Source of the DNA: an uncultured Oscillospiraceae bacterium
GTDB taxonomy: Bacteria; Bacillota; Clostridia; Oscillospirales; Oscillospiraceae
Length of the DNA: 64,000 nucleotides
Assembly (NCBI GenBank): GCA_934573855.1
Contig: CAKTMF010000005.1
Location: forward strand, 120,347 to 184,346
Reading direction: 5' to 3'
The notes under the pieces were generated by a model, which did no database searches, was not told the DNA's origin, and worked only from the letters and a program-made list of their open reading frames with translations. Position numbers and translations under genes: made by a program. Positions 8,321 through 16,413 of the stretch are shown here, piece by piece. Position 1 is the first letter of the stretch; every line of letters starts with the position of its first letter.

Positions 8321-9193
8321 TTACAGGGTTTTTGCCTTTTCCTTTATAAATTCGCGCAGCCAGTCGCCGGCCTCCTCGTTTTTCAGGGCGAAGTCGATGA
8401 TGGATTCAAGATAGCCCTTGAGGTTTCCGGTGTCATAGCGCTTTCCCTCGAAGTCGACGGCGCACATCGGCTCCCTGCGGCAAAGCTCGCGCATGCCGTC
8501 GGTGAGCTGTATCTCGTTGTTGCGGCCGGGGGCGGTATGCCCGAGAATGTCGAAGATCGCGGGGGTGAGGACATAGCGGCCCATGATGGCGTAGTTGGAG
8601 AGGCGCTCGTCCATGGTGGGCTTTTCGTTCATGTCACCGATACGGTAAACGCGCTCGGAAAGGCGCTCCTCGAGCTTCACGGAGGAGTATTTGCATATCT
8701 CCTCGCCGGGGAACTCGCGTATGGCGATGGCGCTGCACTCGTGCGCCTCGGCGGCGTCGACGAGCTGCTTGAGAACGGGCTTCTCGCTGAGCATGATGTC
8801 GTCGCCCAGCAGCACCGCAAAGGGCTCGTTGCCCACAAAGCTCTTCGCGCGCCAGATGGCGTGGCCGAGGCCCTTGGTCTCCTTCTGGCGGAGGAAGAAG
8901 ATGTCGGCCATGTCGGCGACCTCGCGCACGATGCTCGCGTCGCGGAGCTTGCCGTCGGCGATGAGGCGCTCCTCAAGGTCGGGCGCGTAGTCGAAATAGT
9001 CCTCGATGGAGGTCTTGCCGCGGTTAGTGATGATGAGTATCTCCTCGACGCCGGCGGCCACGGCCTCCTCCACGATGTACTGCAGCACGGGCTTGTCCAC
9101 GAGCGGCAGCATTTCCTTGGGTATGCTCTTGGTGTTGGGCAGCAGGCGGGTACCCAGACCGGCTGCGGGGATGATGGCTTTTCTGACTTTCAT
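8321..9193 (-). CDS. galU: UTP-glucose-1-phosphate uridylyltransferase
   Basis: 290 residues forming UDP-glucose from UTP and glucose-1-phosphate. The nucleotide-binding signature AAGLGTRLLPNTKSIPKEML lies at the N-terminus, with AVLLGDDIM and the EIQLTDGM segment further on, all typical of GalU. A GGAGG site precedes ATG 9193. It lies downstream of queT with a 21-bp gap, so it may be read from the same transcript although the functions differ. It would supply UDP-glucose for cell-envelope glycans and for the galT reaction encoded at 49.3 kb. Confidence 0.95.
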   Translation of the reverse strand: MKVRKAIIPAAGLGTRLLPNTKSIPKEMLPLVDKPVLQYIVEEAVAAGVEEILIITNRGKTSIEDYFDYAPDLEERLIADGKLRDASIVREVADMADIFFLRQKETKGLGHAIWRAKSFVGNEPFAVLLGDDIMLSEKPVLKQLVDAAEAHECSAIAIREFPGEEICKYSSVKLEERLSERVYRIGDMNEKPTMDERLSNYAIMGRYVLTPAIFDILGHTAPGRNNEIQLTDGMRELCRREPMCAVDFEGKRYDTGNLKGYLESIIDFALKNEEAGDWLREFIKEKAKTL

Positions 9194-9214
9194 TAAAAAA
9201 ACCTCCTCATACGG

Positions 9215-9742
9215 TTAATTGGTCTTTTCCACAAGCTCACGGAAAACCTTTAATTTCGGAAGATATTTCATCAGCGGCAGACCGCCGATAAACATGACCG
9301 CACCCTCGCCAAGAGCGATCTGGGCGGCGTTGAGGGCAAAAGCGCCCGGGTGGCTGAAAATGCCCATGCCGTTGTACGCCCCGGTGATCACCGCGCCGAC
9401 GACGACGGCGTTCGTCAGCACCACGGTGAGGCAGGAGAGAAAACGGTTAGCGGCGGTGCTGCCCCGCTTTCCGAGCCGCGCGGTCACGAGCGAGGCAAAA
9501 AGTGTCGCCAGCGAGCCGAAAACGATGTCGAGGACGTTCCCGGTTAGAAGGTTCGCGACGGCGCAGCCGGCGAACAGCCCCCATGCCGAGCAGGGCATGA
9601 AAAACGGCAGCACGCACAATAGCTCCGACACGCGAAGCTGTATAGGGCCGTAGCTGATGGGCGCGAGCAGCACGGTGAGCGCCGCGTAGGCCGCGCCCGT
9701 TATGGCCGCCGCCGCGATGGCGTAGGTCTTATTCTTCTTCAT
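9215..9742 (-). CDS. queT: Queuosine-precursor transporter QueT (ECF S component)
   Basis: 175 residues from the ATG at 9742 (MKKNKTYAIAA); an upstream in-frame start at 9799 lies inside queH and has no family support. Six hydrophobic helices and the segment APISYGPIQLRVSELL match the QueT family, proposed S components for preQ1 or queuine uptake. It overlaps queH by 14 bp. The pairing of a queuosine-precursor transporter with the epoxyqueuosine reductase supports both assignments and suggests salvage rather than complete de novo synthesis, though other que genes could lie outside the window. Confidence 0.87.
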   Translation of the reverse strand: MKKNKTYAIAAAAITGAAYAALTVLLAPISYGPIQLRVSELLCVLPFFMPCSAWGLFAGCAVANLLTGNVLDIVFGSLATLFASLVTARLGKRGSTAANRFLSCLTVVLTNAVVVGAVITGAYNGMGIFSHPGAFALNAAQIALGEGAVMFIGGLPLMKYLPKLKVFRELVEKTN

Positions 9743-10382
9743 GCTGCTCCTCCTGCATTGCCGCGGCGGTCTCCTCCCGGTGATGGAGGGAAAATTCACA
9801 CCCGCAGTATAGCTGGCGGTAGACGCCGTACCGCTCGCAAAGCTCGATGGAGCGGTTCTCGCCGTCGCGCTTCTTGAAGTCCGAGGGGAGCCAGCTCACG
9901 CCCGCGGCGCGGCCGATCTCCTCGCCGAGAGTGTTGATGAGGTCCGCGTCCTTGTGGCGGGAGAGGGTAAGGGTACTGCAAAAATAGTCGTAGCCGTAGT
10001 GCTTCGCGAGGCGCGCACATTCCATGAGCCGCAGCCGGAAGCATTCCGCGCAGCGCCGGCCGCCCTCGGGTTCGTTCTCGAGACCCTTTATGCGGCTGTA
10101 GTAGGCCTCGCTCTTTCGCGGCTCGGCGAGGACGCTGACCCGGTCGGCAAGGCCCATCTTCTCGATGAGCGCCACCAGCGTCTTAAAGCGCAGGTCGAAC
10201 TCCGCCTGCGGGTAGATATTAGGGTTGTACCACAGCACCGTTACGTCGAAGTACTGCGCAAGGTATTCAAGCACCGCGCTCGAGCATGGACCGCAGCAGG
10301 CGTGCAGCAGAACGCGCGGGGTGCGTTTGCCGCGCTTTTGGATGATCCTGTCAAGCTCTTTTATATAATTACGTCTGTTCAT
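9729..10382 (-). CDS. queH: Epoxyqueuosine reductase QueH
   Basis: 217 residues of the QueH (DUF208) family, which performs the last step of queuosine synthesis in tRNA. Cysteine motifs for metal and cluster binding are visible: HACCGPCS near residue 28, RRCAEC near residue 114 and a late YCGC. The family segments WYNPNIYPQAEF and FCSTLTLSRHKDADLIN are also present. It overlaps queT. The C-terminal tail past residue 200 is Glu/His-rich and probably not conserved. Confidence 0.93.
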   Translation of the reverse strand: MNRRNYIKELDRIIQKRGKRTPRVLLHACCGPCSSAVLEYLAQYFDVTVLWYNPNIYPQAEFDLRFKTLVALIEKMGLADRVSVLAEPRKSEAYYSRIKGLENEPEGGRRCAECFRLRLMECARLAKHYGYDYFCSTLTLSRHKDADLINTLGEEIGRAAGVSWLPSDFKKRDGENRSIELCERYGVYRQLYCGCEFSLHHREETAAAMQEEQHEEE

Positions 10383-10457
10383 GTAAACAAGTTTACCACA
10401 TGCAAAAAGAAAAATCTACCGGTAACGTTCTTAAATATTTTTGAACGCCCGCCGCTC

Positions 10458-10487
10458 TTGACTGAGCGGAAAAAGGTAGGGTATAAT
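10458..10487 (+). promoter_or_regulatory. Sigma-A promoter for the dCMP deaminase gene
   Basis: TTGACT, an 18-bp spacer and TATAAT lie 33 bases before the start at 10520. An inverted repeat GTAAAC-AA-GTTTAC at 10383-10396 lies next to the divergent queH start and could be an operator, without further support. Confidence 0.7.
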
Positions 10488-10519
10488 GTCGGAGAACGAG
10501 CCGAAAGGAGACACACAAA

Positions 10520-11005
10520 ATGGACAACCGTACAAGCAAGCAGAATTATTATCTGGACATCGCAGACTCCGTCCTTGAGCGCTCCACCTGCCTGCGCAGG
10601 AAATACGGCGCGATAATCGTGAGGAACGACGAGATAATTTCCACCGGCTACAACGGCGCGCCCAGAGGCCGCAGGAATTGCAGCGACATCGGCAGCTGCG
10701 CCCGCGAGACGCTGAACATCCCCTCCGGGGAGCGCTATGAGCTGTGCCGCAGCGTCCATGCCGAGGCGAACGCCATCATTTCCGCCGCCCGCCGCGACAT
10801 GATCGGCGCGACGCTCTATCTTGTGGGCCGTGACGCGAAGTCGGGCGAGCTTATCCGCGCGGGCAGCTGCACCATGTGCAAGCGCCAGATCATCAACGCC
10901 GGCATAGAGCGCGTGGTCTACCGCGTCAGCGCCTCGGAGTATGAGACGATCTATGTCAACGACTGGATAGAGAACGACGACTCGATCTTTATGATAGAGG
11001 TCTGA
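10520..11005 (+). CDS. dCMP deaminase family protein (ComEB-like)
   Basis: 161 residues of the zinc-dependent cytidine/deoxycytidylate deaminase fold. The zinc and catalytic residues are clear: His80 and Glu82 in VHAEANA, with Cys117 and Cys120 in SCTMC. The usual Pro before the first cysteine is replaced by Ser. The long insert with extra cysteines (Cys54, Cys60, Cys76) is typical of dCMP deaminases. Activity would convert dCMP to dUMP for thymidylate synthesis. It stands alone between its own promoter and a terminator. Confidence 0.88.
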   Translation: MDNRTSKQNYYLDIADSVLERSTCLRRKYGAIIVRNDEIISTGYNGAPRGRRNCSDIGSCARETLNIPSGERYELCRSVHAEANAIISAARRDMIGATLYLVGRDAKSGELIRAGSCTMCKRQIINAGIERVVYRVSASEYETIYVNDWIENDDSIFMIEV

Positions 11006-11062
11006 TACCGCCCGTAAGCGCCGGACGGCCGCGAAGCGGAGCGGAAAACCGGGGATACCGGC

Positions 11063-11097
11063 AAAAAAGGACACGCTTTGTCAGCGTGTCCTTTTTT
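11063..11097. terminator. Bidirectional terminator
   Basis: AAAAAAGGACACGCT pairs with AGCGTGTCCTTTTTT around TTGTC, between the convergent dCMP deaminase gene and the dehydratase operon. Confidence 0.9.
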
Positions 11098-11117
11098 ATA
11101 TTAGTATGTATGCTTAC

Positions 11118-11912
11118 TTACTTCTTTGCGAGACCCTTCTGGCGAGCATACTCGGCAGCGCCCAGAGCGCCCATGAGCTGGGGGTCGGTCTTGAGGTTGA
11201 TGACCTTGAGCTTCAGGACCTTCTCGATGGCTTCCTTGAGGCCGTCGTTCTTCGCGCAGCCGCCGGTCAGCGTGATGCTGTCGGTGGCGCCGGCCTTCTT
11301 GGCCATGACGAAGCAGCGCTTTGCGACCGCCATCTCGATACCGGCAGCTATCTCGTCCATGGGCTTGCCCTCACCGACGAGAGTGATGACCTCGGACTCA
11401 GCGAAAACGGTGCACTGTGCGGTGATGGGGATGACGTTCTTCGCGCTCAGGGAGAGCTTGGAGAACTCGGGCAGCTCCATCTCGAAGGAGCGCGCCATCG
11501 CCTCGAAGAAACGGCCGGTGCCCGCGGAGCACTTGTCGTTCATCGCAAAGTTCTTTACGGTGCCGTCGGTGTCGATGGCGATACCCTTGACGTCCTGGCC
11601 GCCGATGTCGATGATGGCCTTGACGGAAGGATCGGTGACGTGTACGCCCATTGCGTGGCAGGAGATCTCGGAGATGTTCTCATCCGCAAAGGGGACCTTG
11701 TTGCGGCCGTAGCCGGTACCGATGAGGTACTCCAGCTCCGTGCTGTCCTTCAGGCCGACCTTCTGGCACACGTCTGCCATCGCCGCTATCGCGCTCTGCT
11801 CGGAATTGATCTTGCTGCGGATGGTGGTATCGGCTACCATCTTGCCGTTCTCGTCAAGTATGACCGCCTTCGTAAAGGTGGATCCTACGTCGCAGCCGCC
11901 GAAATATTTCAT
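11118..11912 (-). CDS. 2-hydroxyacyl-CoA dehydratase activator (ASKHA ATPase)
   Basis: 264 residues of the HgdC/FldI/BadF activator family. ATP hydrolysis in these dimers drives an electron from a bridging [4Fe-4S] cluster into the dehydratase. Visible motifs: the phosphate-1 loop GGCDVGSTFTKAV, the segment DIGGQDVK, the cluster-ligand segment NDKCSAGTGRF, a second cysteine in TAQCTVFAESEV, and TGGCAKN. It is the last gene of the operon. The family assignment is firm; which acyl-CoA is processed is unknown. Confidence 0.93.
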   Translation of the reverse strand: MKYFGGCDVGSTFTKAVILDENGKMVADTTIRSKINSEQSAIAAMADVCQKVGLKDSTELEYLIGTGYGRNKVPFADENISEISCHAMGVHVTDPSVKAIIDIGGQDVKGIAIDTDGTVKNFAMNDKCSAGTGRFFEAMARSFEMELPEFSKLSLSAKNVIPITAQCTVFAESEVITLVGEGKPMDEIAAGIEMAVAKRCFVMAKKAGATDSITLTGGCAKNDGLKEAIEKVLKLKVINLKTDPQLMGALGAAEYARQKGLAKK

Positions 11913-11996
11913 GATGCTTTACTACCTTTCTTTTCCTCTTCTTTTTTTCGTAAGGAAAGCGTCCTTTAGGACGCTTTCCTGTATGTTATGCAGGGA

Positions 11997-12227
11997 TCAG
12001 TACTCGTACTTGGGGTACTTGTTGATGTCGTAGGGAGAATCCTTGAGGATGTCCTTACGCTCCATGTTGTCGTAGTGCTTCTTCATAAACGGCTCGTAGA
12101 GGTTGAAGAAGAACTTGCCGTCAAGGTCGAAGAAGAACACGGCGAAGAGCGCCACGTTCACGAGAAGGACGATCCCGAAGATCTTGCCGATGACCTTGAG
12201 AGCCTTGCAGCCGCATTTGCATTTCAT
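11997..12227 (-). CDS. Small membrane protein in the dehydratase operon
   Basis: 76 residues: a cysteine-rich basic N-terminus (MKCKCGCKALK), one hydrophobic helix at about residues 13-33, then a polar tail with many Asp, Lys and Tyr ending in YDINKYPKYEY. I do not recognise the family. It sits 15 bp after the 541-residue dehydratase subunit and 84 bp before the activator, on the same strand and with a good RBS, so it is likely a true gene of this operon. A membrane anchor or electron-transfer accessory role would be speculation. Confidence 0.7.
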   Translation of the reverse strand: MKCKCGCKALKVIGKIFGIVLLVNVALFAVFFFDLDGKFFFNLYEPFMKKHYDNMERKDILKDSPYDINKYPKYEY

Positions 12228-12242
12228 TGATGTATCCTCCTA

Positions 12243-13868
12243 TTACCAAGTCATAGAGTCGTCGAAGTCAAGCAGGGACGGGTCGAGCGGCTCTTCGTGC
12301 ATGACGGTGGTCATGTAGTCGTTGATCAGGCCGCGGATCTCGGCACGGGAGACGGTACGGCTGTCGGGCAGTGCGTGGGGCATCCAGAAGGCCTTGACGT
12401 TTCTCTTGCGGAACTCTTCCTCGAAGAGGCCGTGAACGCCCTGCATACCCTTGCACTGGAGCTGGTCGTACATCGCGACCATGTCGCAGTTGAAGCGCTG
12501 CATGTAATCCCACAGCTCGAAGATGTGGTGCATGCCGCCGACGGCCATGCGGCGCATGGGCGCCCACATGTGATAGGTGGCGCAGTCCTCGAGGCAGTTC
12601 TCGTAGGAGTCGGTGCGGATGGTCATGTCGAACATGAGAGAGTCCATGTTGATGACGGTGTTGAGACCCCAGCAGTTGTACGCCCAGGTACACCAGTTGG
12701 AGAAGTACAGAGGCGCGCAGGACCACGCGATAACGCGGTGGCGGGTCTTGGGGAAGGAGTTGATCTTCTTCTCAACGCACTTCTCAAGGATCTTGCGGAC
12801 CTTTCTGTCGGTCTCGTGCCAGATGGGAGCGTCGCCGTACTGGGACTGATAGATACGGTAGAGCGCCTGCGCGACGCCGTTGATGGGATAGTAGTCGGTC
12901 TTTGCGGCGACTTCCCACTTCTCCCACTCAAATCTCATCAGCTCGTTCTGAGCCTCGATACGCTTGACCATGCTGTCCCAGCTGAAGGGGATGCCGAGAT
13001 GTTCCTCGACGAACTTCCAGCAGTCCTCGATCTCGCGCATAGCGTGCTTCTTGACCAGAGGATCGTCAAACTGCATGGGGCTGGGCAGAGCGAAGAGAGG
13101 CTTGTCGAGCAGCCAGTCCTGGATGATGGCGGTGGAAACGGAGGCGTCGCAGGCCTCGTTCTGGGTGACGACGATGGGGGAGTAATCGGGGATATCGTCA
13201 AGGACGAGCAGACCGGCCTCAGCCTGGCACATCGGGCAGGGGTCGCCGGGCAGGCCGATGGACTGCACCGCGTCGATGTAGTTGAGAACGGTGTGGGAGT
13301 TGACGTGGCAGGTGACGAAGTAGGGGATCATTTCCAGAGGAACATACTCAACGCCGGCGTCTGCCCAGGGGTAGAACATGCCGCCCCATACGGTCTCCTT
13401 GGAGGCGATGGTCTTTTTGTAGACGTCGTTCTCCTTGCCGCCGTGCAGACGGGTGTCGGCGCTGAACATGCGCTGGAACTGCTTGATGGTGGCGCTGGTC
13501 ATCGCACGGTAGTGCCATGCGGAGGCCTTCATCGCCTCGCCGCGCAGACCCTGAAGTCCGCGGTCGAACCAGTGGAGAACGGGCAGATAGGTCTGACCCA
13601 TCCAGCGGTAGCGCCACAGGCCCTTGACAAAGGAGATGGGATCGCCGAACTTCATGATGTCGGCTACCATGAACACATAGTTGTAGAGCCAGATCATGTA
13701 GAAGTAGTAAAGGGTATCCTTTACGCCGCGCCACTCTCTGTGCTTGTAGAGACCGGTCTTGTCCTCCAGCAGCTCGCCGAGACGGCGGCCGCCTTCCTCG
13801 GCGGTGTGGGGCTTGCCGTACCAGAAATCGCTGGCAAGCTTTTTAAGGTCTATGTTCTTCTTTGCCAT
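12243..13868 (-). CDS. 2-hydroxyacyl-CoA dehydratase family subunit (541 aa)
   Basis: Large member of the HgdB/FldC/BcrB superfamily, which uses [4Fe-4S] clusters to dehydrate (R)-2-hydroxyacyl-CoA or reduce aromatic CoA thioesters. Cysteines that could ligate a cluster occur in GDPCPMCQAE, WSCAPLYFSNWCTWAYNCW and NCLEDCATYH. At 541 residues it is longer than the usual 380-430. The stop is 15 bp from the small membrane protein and the start is 2 bp from the partner subunit, so expression is coupled. The substrate cannot be deduced because no CoA-transferase, racemase or acyl-CoA dehydrogenase gene is adjacent. Confidence 0.85.
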   Translation of the reverse strand: MAKKNIDLKKLASDFWYGKPHTAEEGGRRLGELLEDKTGLYKHREWRGVKDTLYYFYMIWLYNYVFMVADIMKFGDPISFVKGLWRYRWMGQTYLPVLHWFDRGLQGLRGEAMKASAWHYRAMTSATIKQFQRMFSADTRLHGGKENDVYKKTIASKETVWGGMFYPWADAGVEYVPLEMIPYFVTCHVNSHTVLNYIDAVQSIGLPGDPCPMCQAEAGLLVLDDIPDYSPIVVTQNEACDASVSTAIIQDWLLDKPLFALPSPMQFDDPLVKKHAMREIEDCWKFVEEHLGIPFSWDSMVKRIEAQNELMRFEWEKWEVAAKTDYYPINGVAQALYRIYQSQYGDAPIWHETDRKVRKILEKCVEKKINSFPKTRHRVIAWSCAPLYFSNWCTWAYNCWGLNTVINMDSLMFDMTIRTDSYENCLEDCATYHMWAPMRRMAVGGMHHIFELWDYMQRFNCDMVAMYDQLQCKGMQGVHGLFEEEFRKRNVKAFWMPHALPDSRTVSRAEIRGLINDYMTTVMHEEPLDPSLLDFDDSMTW

Positions 13869-13870
13869 TA

Positions 13871-15082
13871 TTACTTGCCCTCCTGGATCTTTTTGATCTC
13901 AATGCTTTCGACGAAGGCCTGAAAACGGGTACGGAGCTGGCCGGAAGCGTTGTTTATGTATTCCTTCTCGATGGAGCATACGGGAATACCGAAGTCACGG
14001 GGCATGATGATGGTGTCGATCACGCGCTCATAGCTCCAGTATTCGCAGAACTTGTTGGAGGTGACGATGATGCCGTCGGCATGATACTCCTTGGCAAGGT
14101 CGGCAAGGCGCTGCTTTCTTGCGCGCATGACGTCCTGCGGCATGAAGCGGGGGCAGTTGGAGGTCTCGAGATAATGGCGGGAGACGGCGTCGAGAGGATC
14201 CTGACCCTCCTTGACCACGATGGGGACGCGGGACTCGACCGCGCCGTAGCAGTAGCGGTCGCACACGACCTCAGCGCCGCAGCTCTCGATGAGCTGGGTG
14301 AAGCCGGGATCGTCGTTCTCGGAGCCGGCGACGACGACCTTGCAGCGGAAGCGGCGCATATCGTCGGCCTCACGGGTCTTGAGCTCCTCTGCGGTCTCGC
14401 GCAGATAGGGGAGGATGAGGTACTTGGGGCAGGCGAGGGAAACGAGCTGGATGACATGGAACTCGTAGCCGGTGATGGTGGGGTTATCGAGCTTGCGGTA
14501 GTCGCCGATCTCGTTGATGAGACGGCAGACCTCGTTATGCTCCTCGATAGCCTTCATGATAGCCTCGTCGCTCGTGTCGATGCCGAAATTATCCCGCAGG
14601 GGATCAAGGACATGGGCGCGCAGCTGCTCGCGGTAGTGTGCGTAGCCGTTCTCGTTGTTTTTGAACGGAACGTCGGTGAAGGTGCAGAAGAATCTGTCGT
14701 TCTCGATGATACGCATATCGTCGACGCTGTCGAGATGCTTCTGCTGGAGGTGTTCCTGGAAGCGGCAGGTGGCGGTGCAGGTCTCGGTAGCCATCTGGGC
14801 GTCGAGGAAGTTGAATCCGCCCTCGAGCGCGCGCTCCATGAGGGAACGGGCGTAGTGGCAGACACGGCCGGAGAGGTAGTAGGTCGCGATGTCAGGAGAC
14901 ACGCAGCGCGGCGCTCTCAGACGGACGGAGAAGCAGCCGGGCAGGTCGAGAAGGACTTCAGGCATGAAGTAGCAGGTGTAGCCGATGGCGTATTTGCCCT
15001 CGTTCTTTGCCTGCTTTACCAAATCGTTATTGGCTTCCTGAAGCAGATTCTCAAAGAAGATGAGATGCTTGAGATCTTTCAC
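13871..15082 (-). CDS. 2-hydroxyacyl-CoA dehydratase family subunit (403 aa)
   Basis: Second subunit of the same superfamily. I chose the GTG at 15082 (KDLKHLIFFENLL follows) because GGGGGG lies six bases upstream; an extended frame to 15124 has no comparable site. Conserved segments include GYTCYFMPEVLLDLPGC near residue 35, RAPRCVSPD, and VTSNKFCEYW near residue 340. It is the promoter-proximal gene, so the operon order is this subunit, 541-residue subunit, small membrane protein, activator. Confidence 0.85.
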   Translation of the reverse strand: MKDLKHLIFFENLLQEANNDLVKQAKNEGKYAIGYTCYFMPEVLLDLPGCFSVRLRAPRCVSPDIATYYLSGRVCHYARSLMERALEGGFNFLDAQMATETCTATCRFQEHLQQKHLDSVDDMRIIENDRFFCTFTDVPFKNNENGYAHYREQLRAHVLDPLRDNFGIDTSDEAIMKAIEEHNEVCRLINEIGDYRKLDNPTITGYEFHVIQLVSLACPKYLILPYLRETAEELKTREADDMRRFRCKVVVAGSENDDPGFTQLIESCGAEVVCDRYCYGAVESRVPIVVKEGQDPLDAVSRHYLETSNCPRFMPQDVMRARKQRLADLAKEYHADGIIVTSNKFCEYWSYERVIDTIIMPRDFGIPVCSIEKEYINNASGQLRTRFQAFVESIEIKKIQEGK

Positions 15083-15155
15083 AGATAACCCCCCAAATTT
15101 GATTGCTTTTCGGGACACTCGCAAAAAGGCGCAAAATGCCCACTGTCACGGAAGT

Positions 15156-15184
15156 ATTTTAACAAATTGTCACAGGATTGTCAA
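15156..15184 (-). promoter_or_regulatory. Sigma-A promoter of the dehydratase operon
   Basis: Minus strand TTGACA, a 17-bp spacer and TAAAAT, about 75 bases upstream of the GTG start at 15082. TTGTCA/TGTGACA-like motifs in the spacer could bind a regulator, which is unproven. Confidence 0.75.
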
Positions 15185-15207
15185 TTCGATTTTGCCCGTT
15201 AAAGAGG

Positions 15208-15233
15208 AAAACCGCCCGATTTACGGGCGGTTT
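15208..15233 (-). terminator. Terminator of the serC-serA-alaX operon
   Basis: AAAACCGCCCG (15208-15218) pairs with CGGGCGGTTT (15224-15233). Read on the minus strand it follows the alaX-like gene and ends in TTTTCCTCTTT. Confidence 0.85.
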
Positions 15234-15258
15234 GGCTATACAATTTCATGCAAAATGT

Positions 15259-16413
15259 CTAAACGAACATAGACGCTACAAATTCTTGTATCGTTTCGGC
15301 GTTTTTGGAGGCGCTGCCCTGTATCATCTCGCCGCTGCCGCCGCCGCGCCCGCCGATACCGGCGTTGATGGTGCGCGTAAGGGGGCGGAGATCGACGCTC
15401 CGGCTCGAAATTATGTAACGGTAGCCGTCGGCGTCGCTCCCGGTGAAGGCCGCGGCGATACGGCATTTTTCCGCGAGGGCGTTAACAAGCTCCCGGAGAG
15501 AAACGGCGTCCAGCCGGTCCTCAAAGACGCAGATGTTCCCGTCCGTGGGGGCGTGGGAGGCGGCGATATAGCCGACGAGCTCGCGGCCGAGCTGCGCGCA
15601 CTTTTCCTTGAGCCGCTGCTGCTCCTCCGCGAGACGGCCGACGGCGGAGGAGACCTCGCCGCGTCTGGCGCTCAGGAGATTGGATATCTCCGTGACGCTC
15701 CGCTGGCGCGCGCGGTAGTCGTCGAGCGCGTCCATGCCGCATATGAGGCTCACGCGCACGCCGCCGCGGTGACGCATGGAATCGAGTATCTTTATGATAC
15801 CCACCTCGCCTGTGCGGGAGACGTGGGGCGCGCAGCAGGCGCAGCGGTCGATACCCTCTATCTCCACGATACGCACGTCCCGCGTCAGCTCCAGCTTGCT
15901 GCGGTACTCCATGGCGGCGAGAGCGGCGCTGTCGGGGAAGAAGGCCCGCACCGGGACGTTCGCGCGCACGGCCTCGTTCGCGCGGCGCTCGACGTCCGCG
16001 AGCTGCTCTGCCGTCAGCTCGCCGCTGAAGTCTATCGTCATGCACTCCTCGCCCATGTGGAAGCCCACGTTGTCGTAGCCGTAGAGGCCGTGGACTATAC
16101 CGGAGACGATATGCTCACCGGAGTGGTCCTGCATGCGCCGCAGACGCTGCTCACCGTCCACGCGGCAGCTCACGGCGGAGCCGGGGACGAGGGGCGCGGC
16201 GGTGCTGTGCCAGACGACGCCGTCACGCTCATGCGCGTCCGTGACGCGCACGGAGCCTATATAGCCCGTGTCCGCGCTCTGTCCGCCGCCCTCGGGGAAG
16301 AAGGCCGTGCGGTCAAGGGCGGTGAGGAAGCCGTCTCCCCGCGCCTCGCAGGCCGTCACCACCGCCTCAAATTCAAAAAGATGGCTGTCGAGATAATAGA
16401 GCCTTTCGGTCAT
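15259..16413 (-). CDS. Alanyl-tRNA editing protein (AlaX, long form)
   Basis: 384 residues from ATG 16413 (MTERLYYLDSHLFEF). It resembles the editing half of AlaRS: an N-terminal beta domain with TAFFPEGGGQSADTG, the tRNA-SAD metal site HSGEHIVSG (HxxxH) and CACCAPH (CxxxH), a coiled linker around residues 245-285, and a C-terminal DHHA1-like domain with GIGGRGGGSGEM. Such proteins hydrolyse Ser-tRNA(Ala). It shares TAATG with the end of serA, so it is translationally coupled to the serine biosynthesis genes. No aminoacylation domain is present. Confidence 0.88.
   Translation of the reverse strand: MTERLYYLDSHLFEFEAVVTACEARGDGFLTALDRTAFFPEGGGQSADTGYIGSVRVTDAHERDGVVWHSTAAPLVPGSAVSCRVDGEQRLRRMQDHSGEHIVSGIVHGLYGYDNVGFHMGEECMTIDFSGELTAEQLADVERRANEAVRANVPVRAFFPDSAALAAMEYRSKLELTRDVRIVEIEGIDRCACCAPHVSRTGEVGIIKILDSMRHRGGVRVSLICGMDALDDYRARQRSVTEISNLLSARRGEVSSAVGRLAEEQQRLKEKCAQLGRELVGYIAASHAPTDGNICVFEDRLDAVSLRELVNALAEKCRIAAAFTGSDADGYRYIISSRSVDLRPLTRTINAGIGGRGGGSGEMIQGSASKNAETIQEFVASMFV

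Noticed and set aside
10383..10450. preQ1 riboswitch upstream of queH
   Set aside because: No preQ1-I or preQ1-II aptamer pattern could be recognised in the short leader.
12297..13922. Long plus-strand frame opposite the 541-residue dehydratase subunit
   Set aside because: Antisense shadow of a recognised gene; low-complexity Val/Gly/Asp/His-rich translation.
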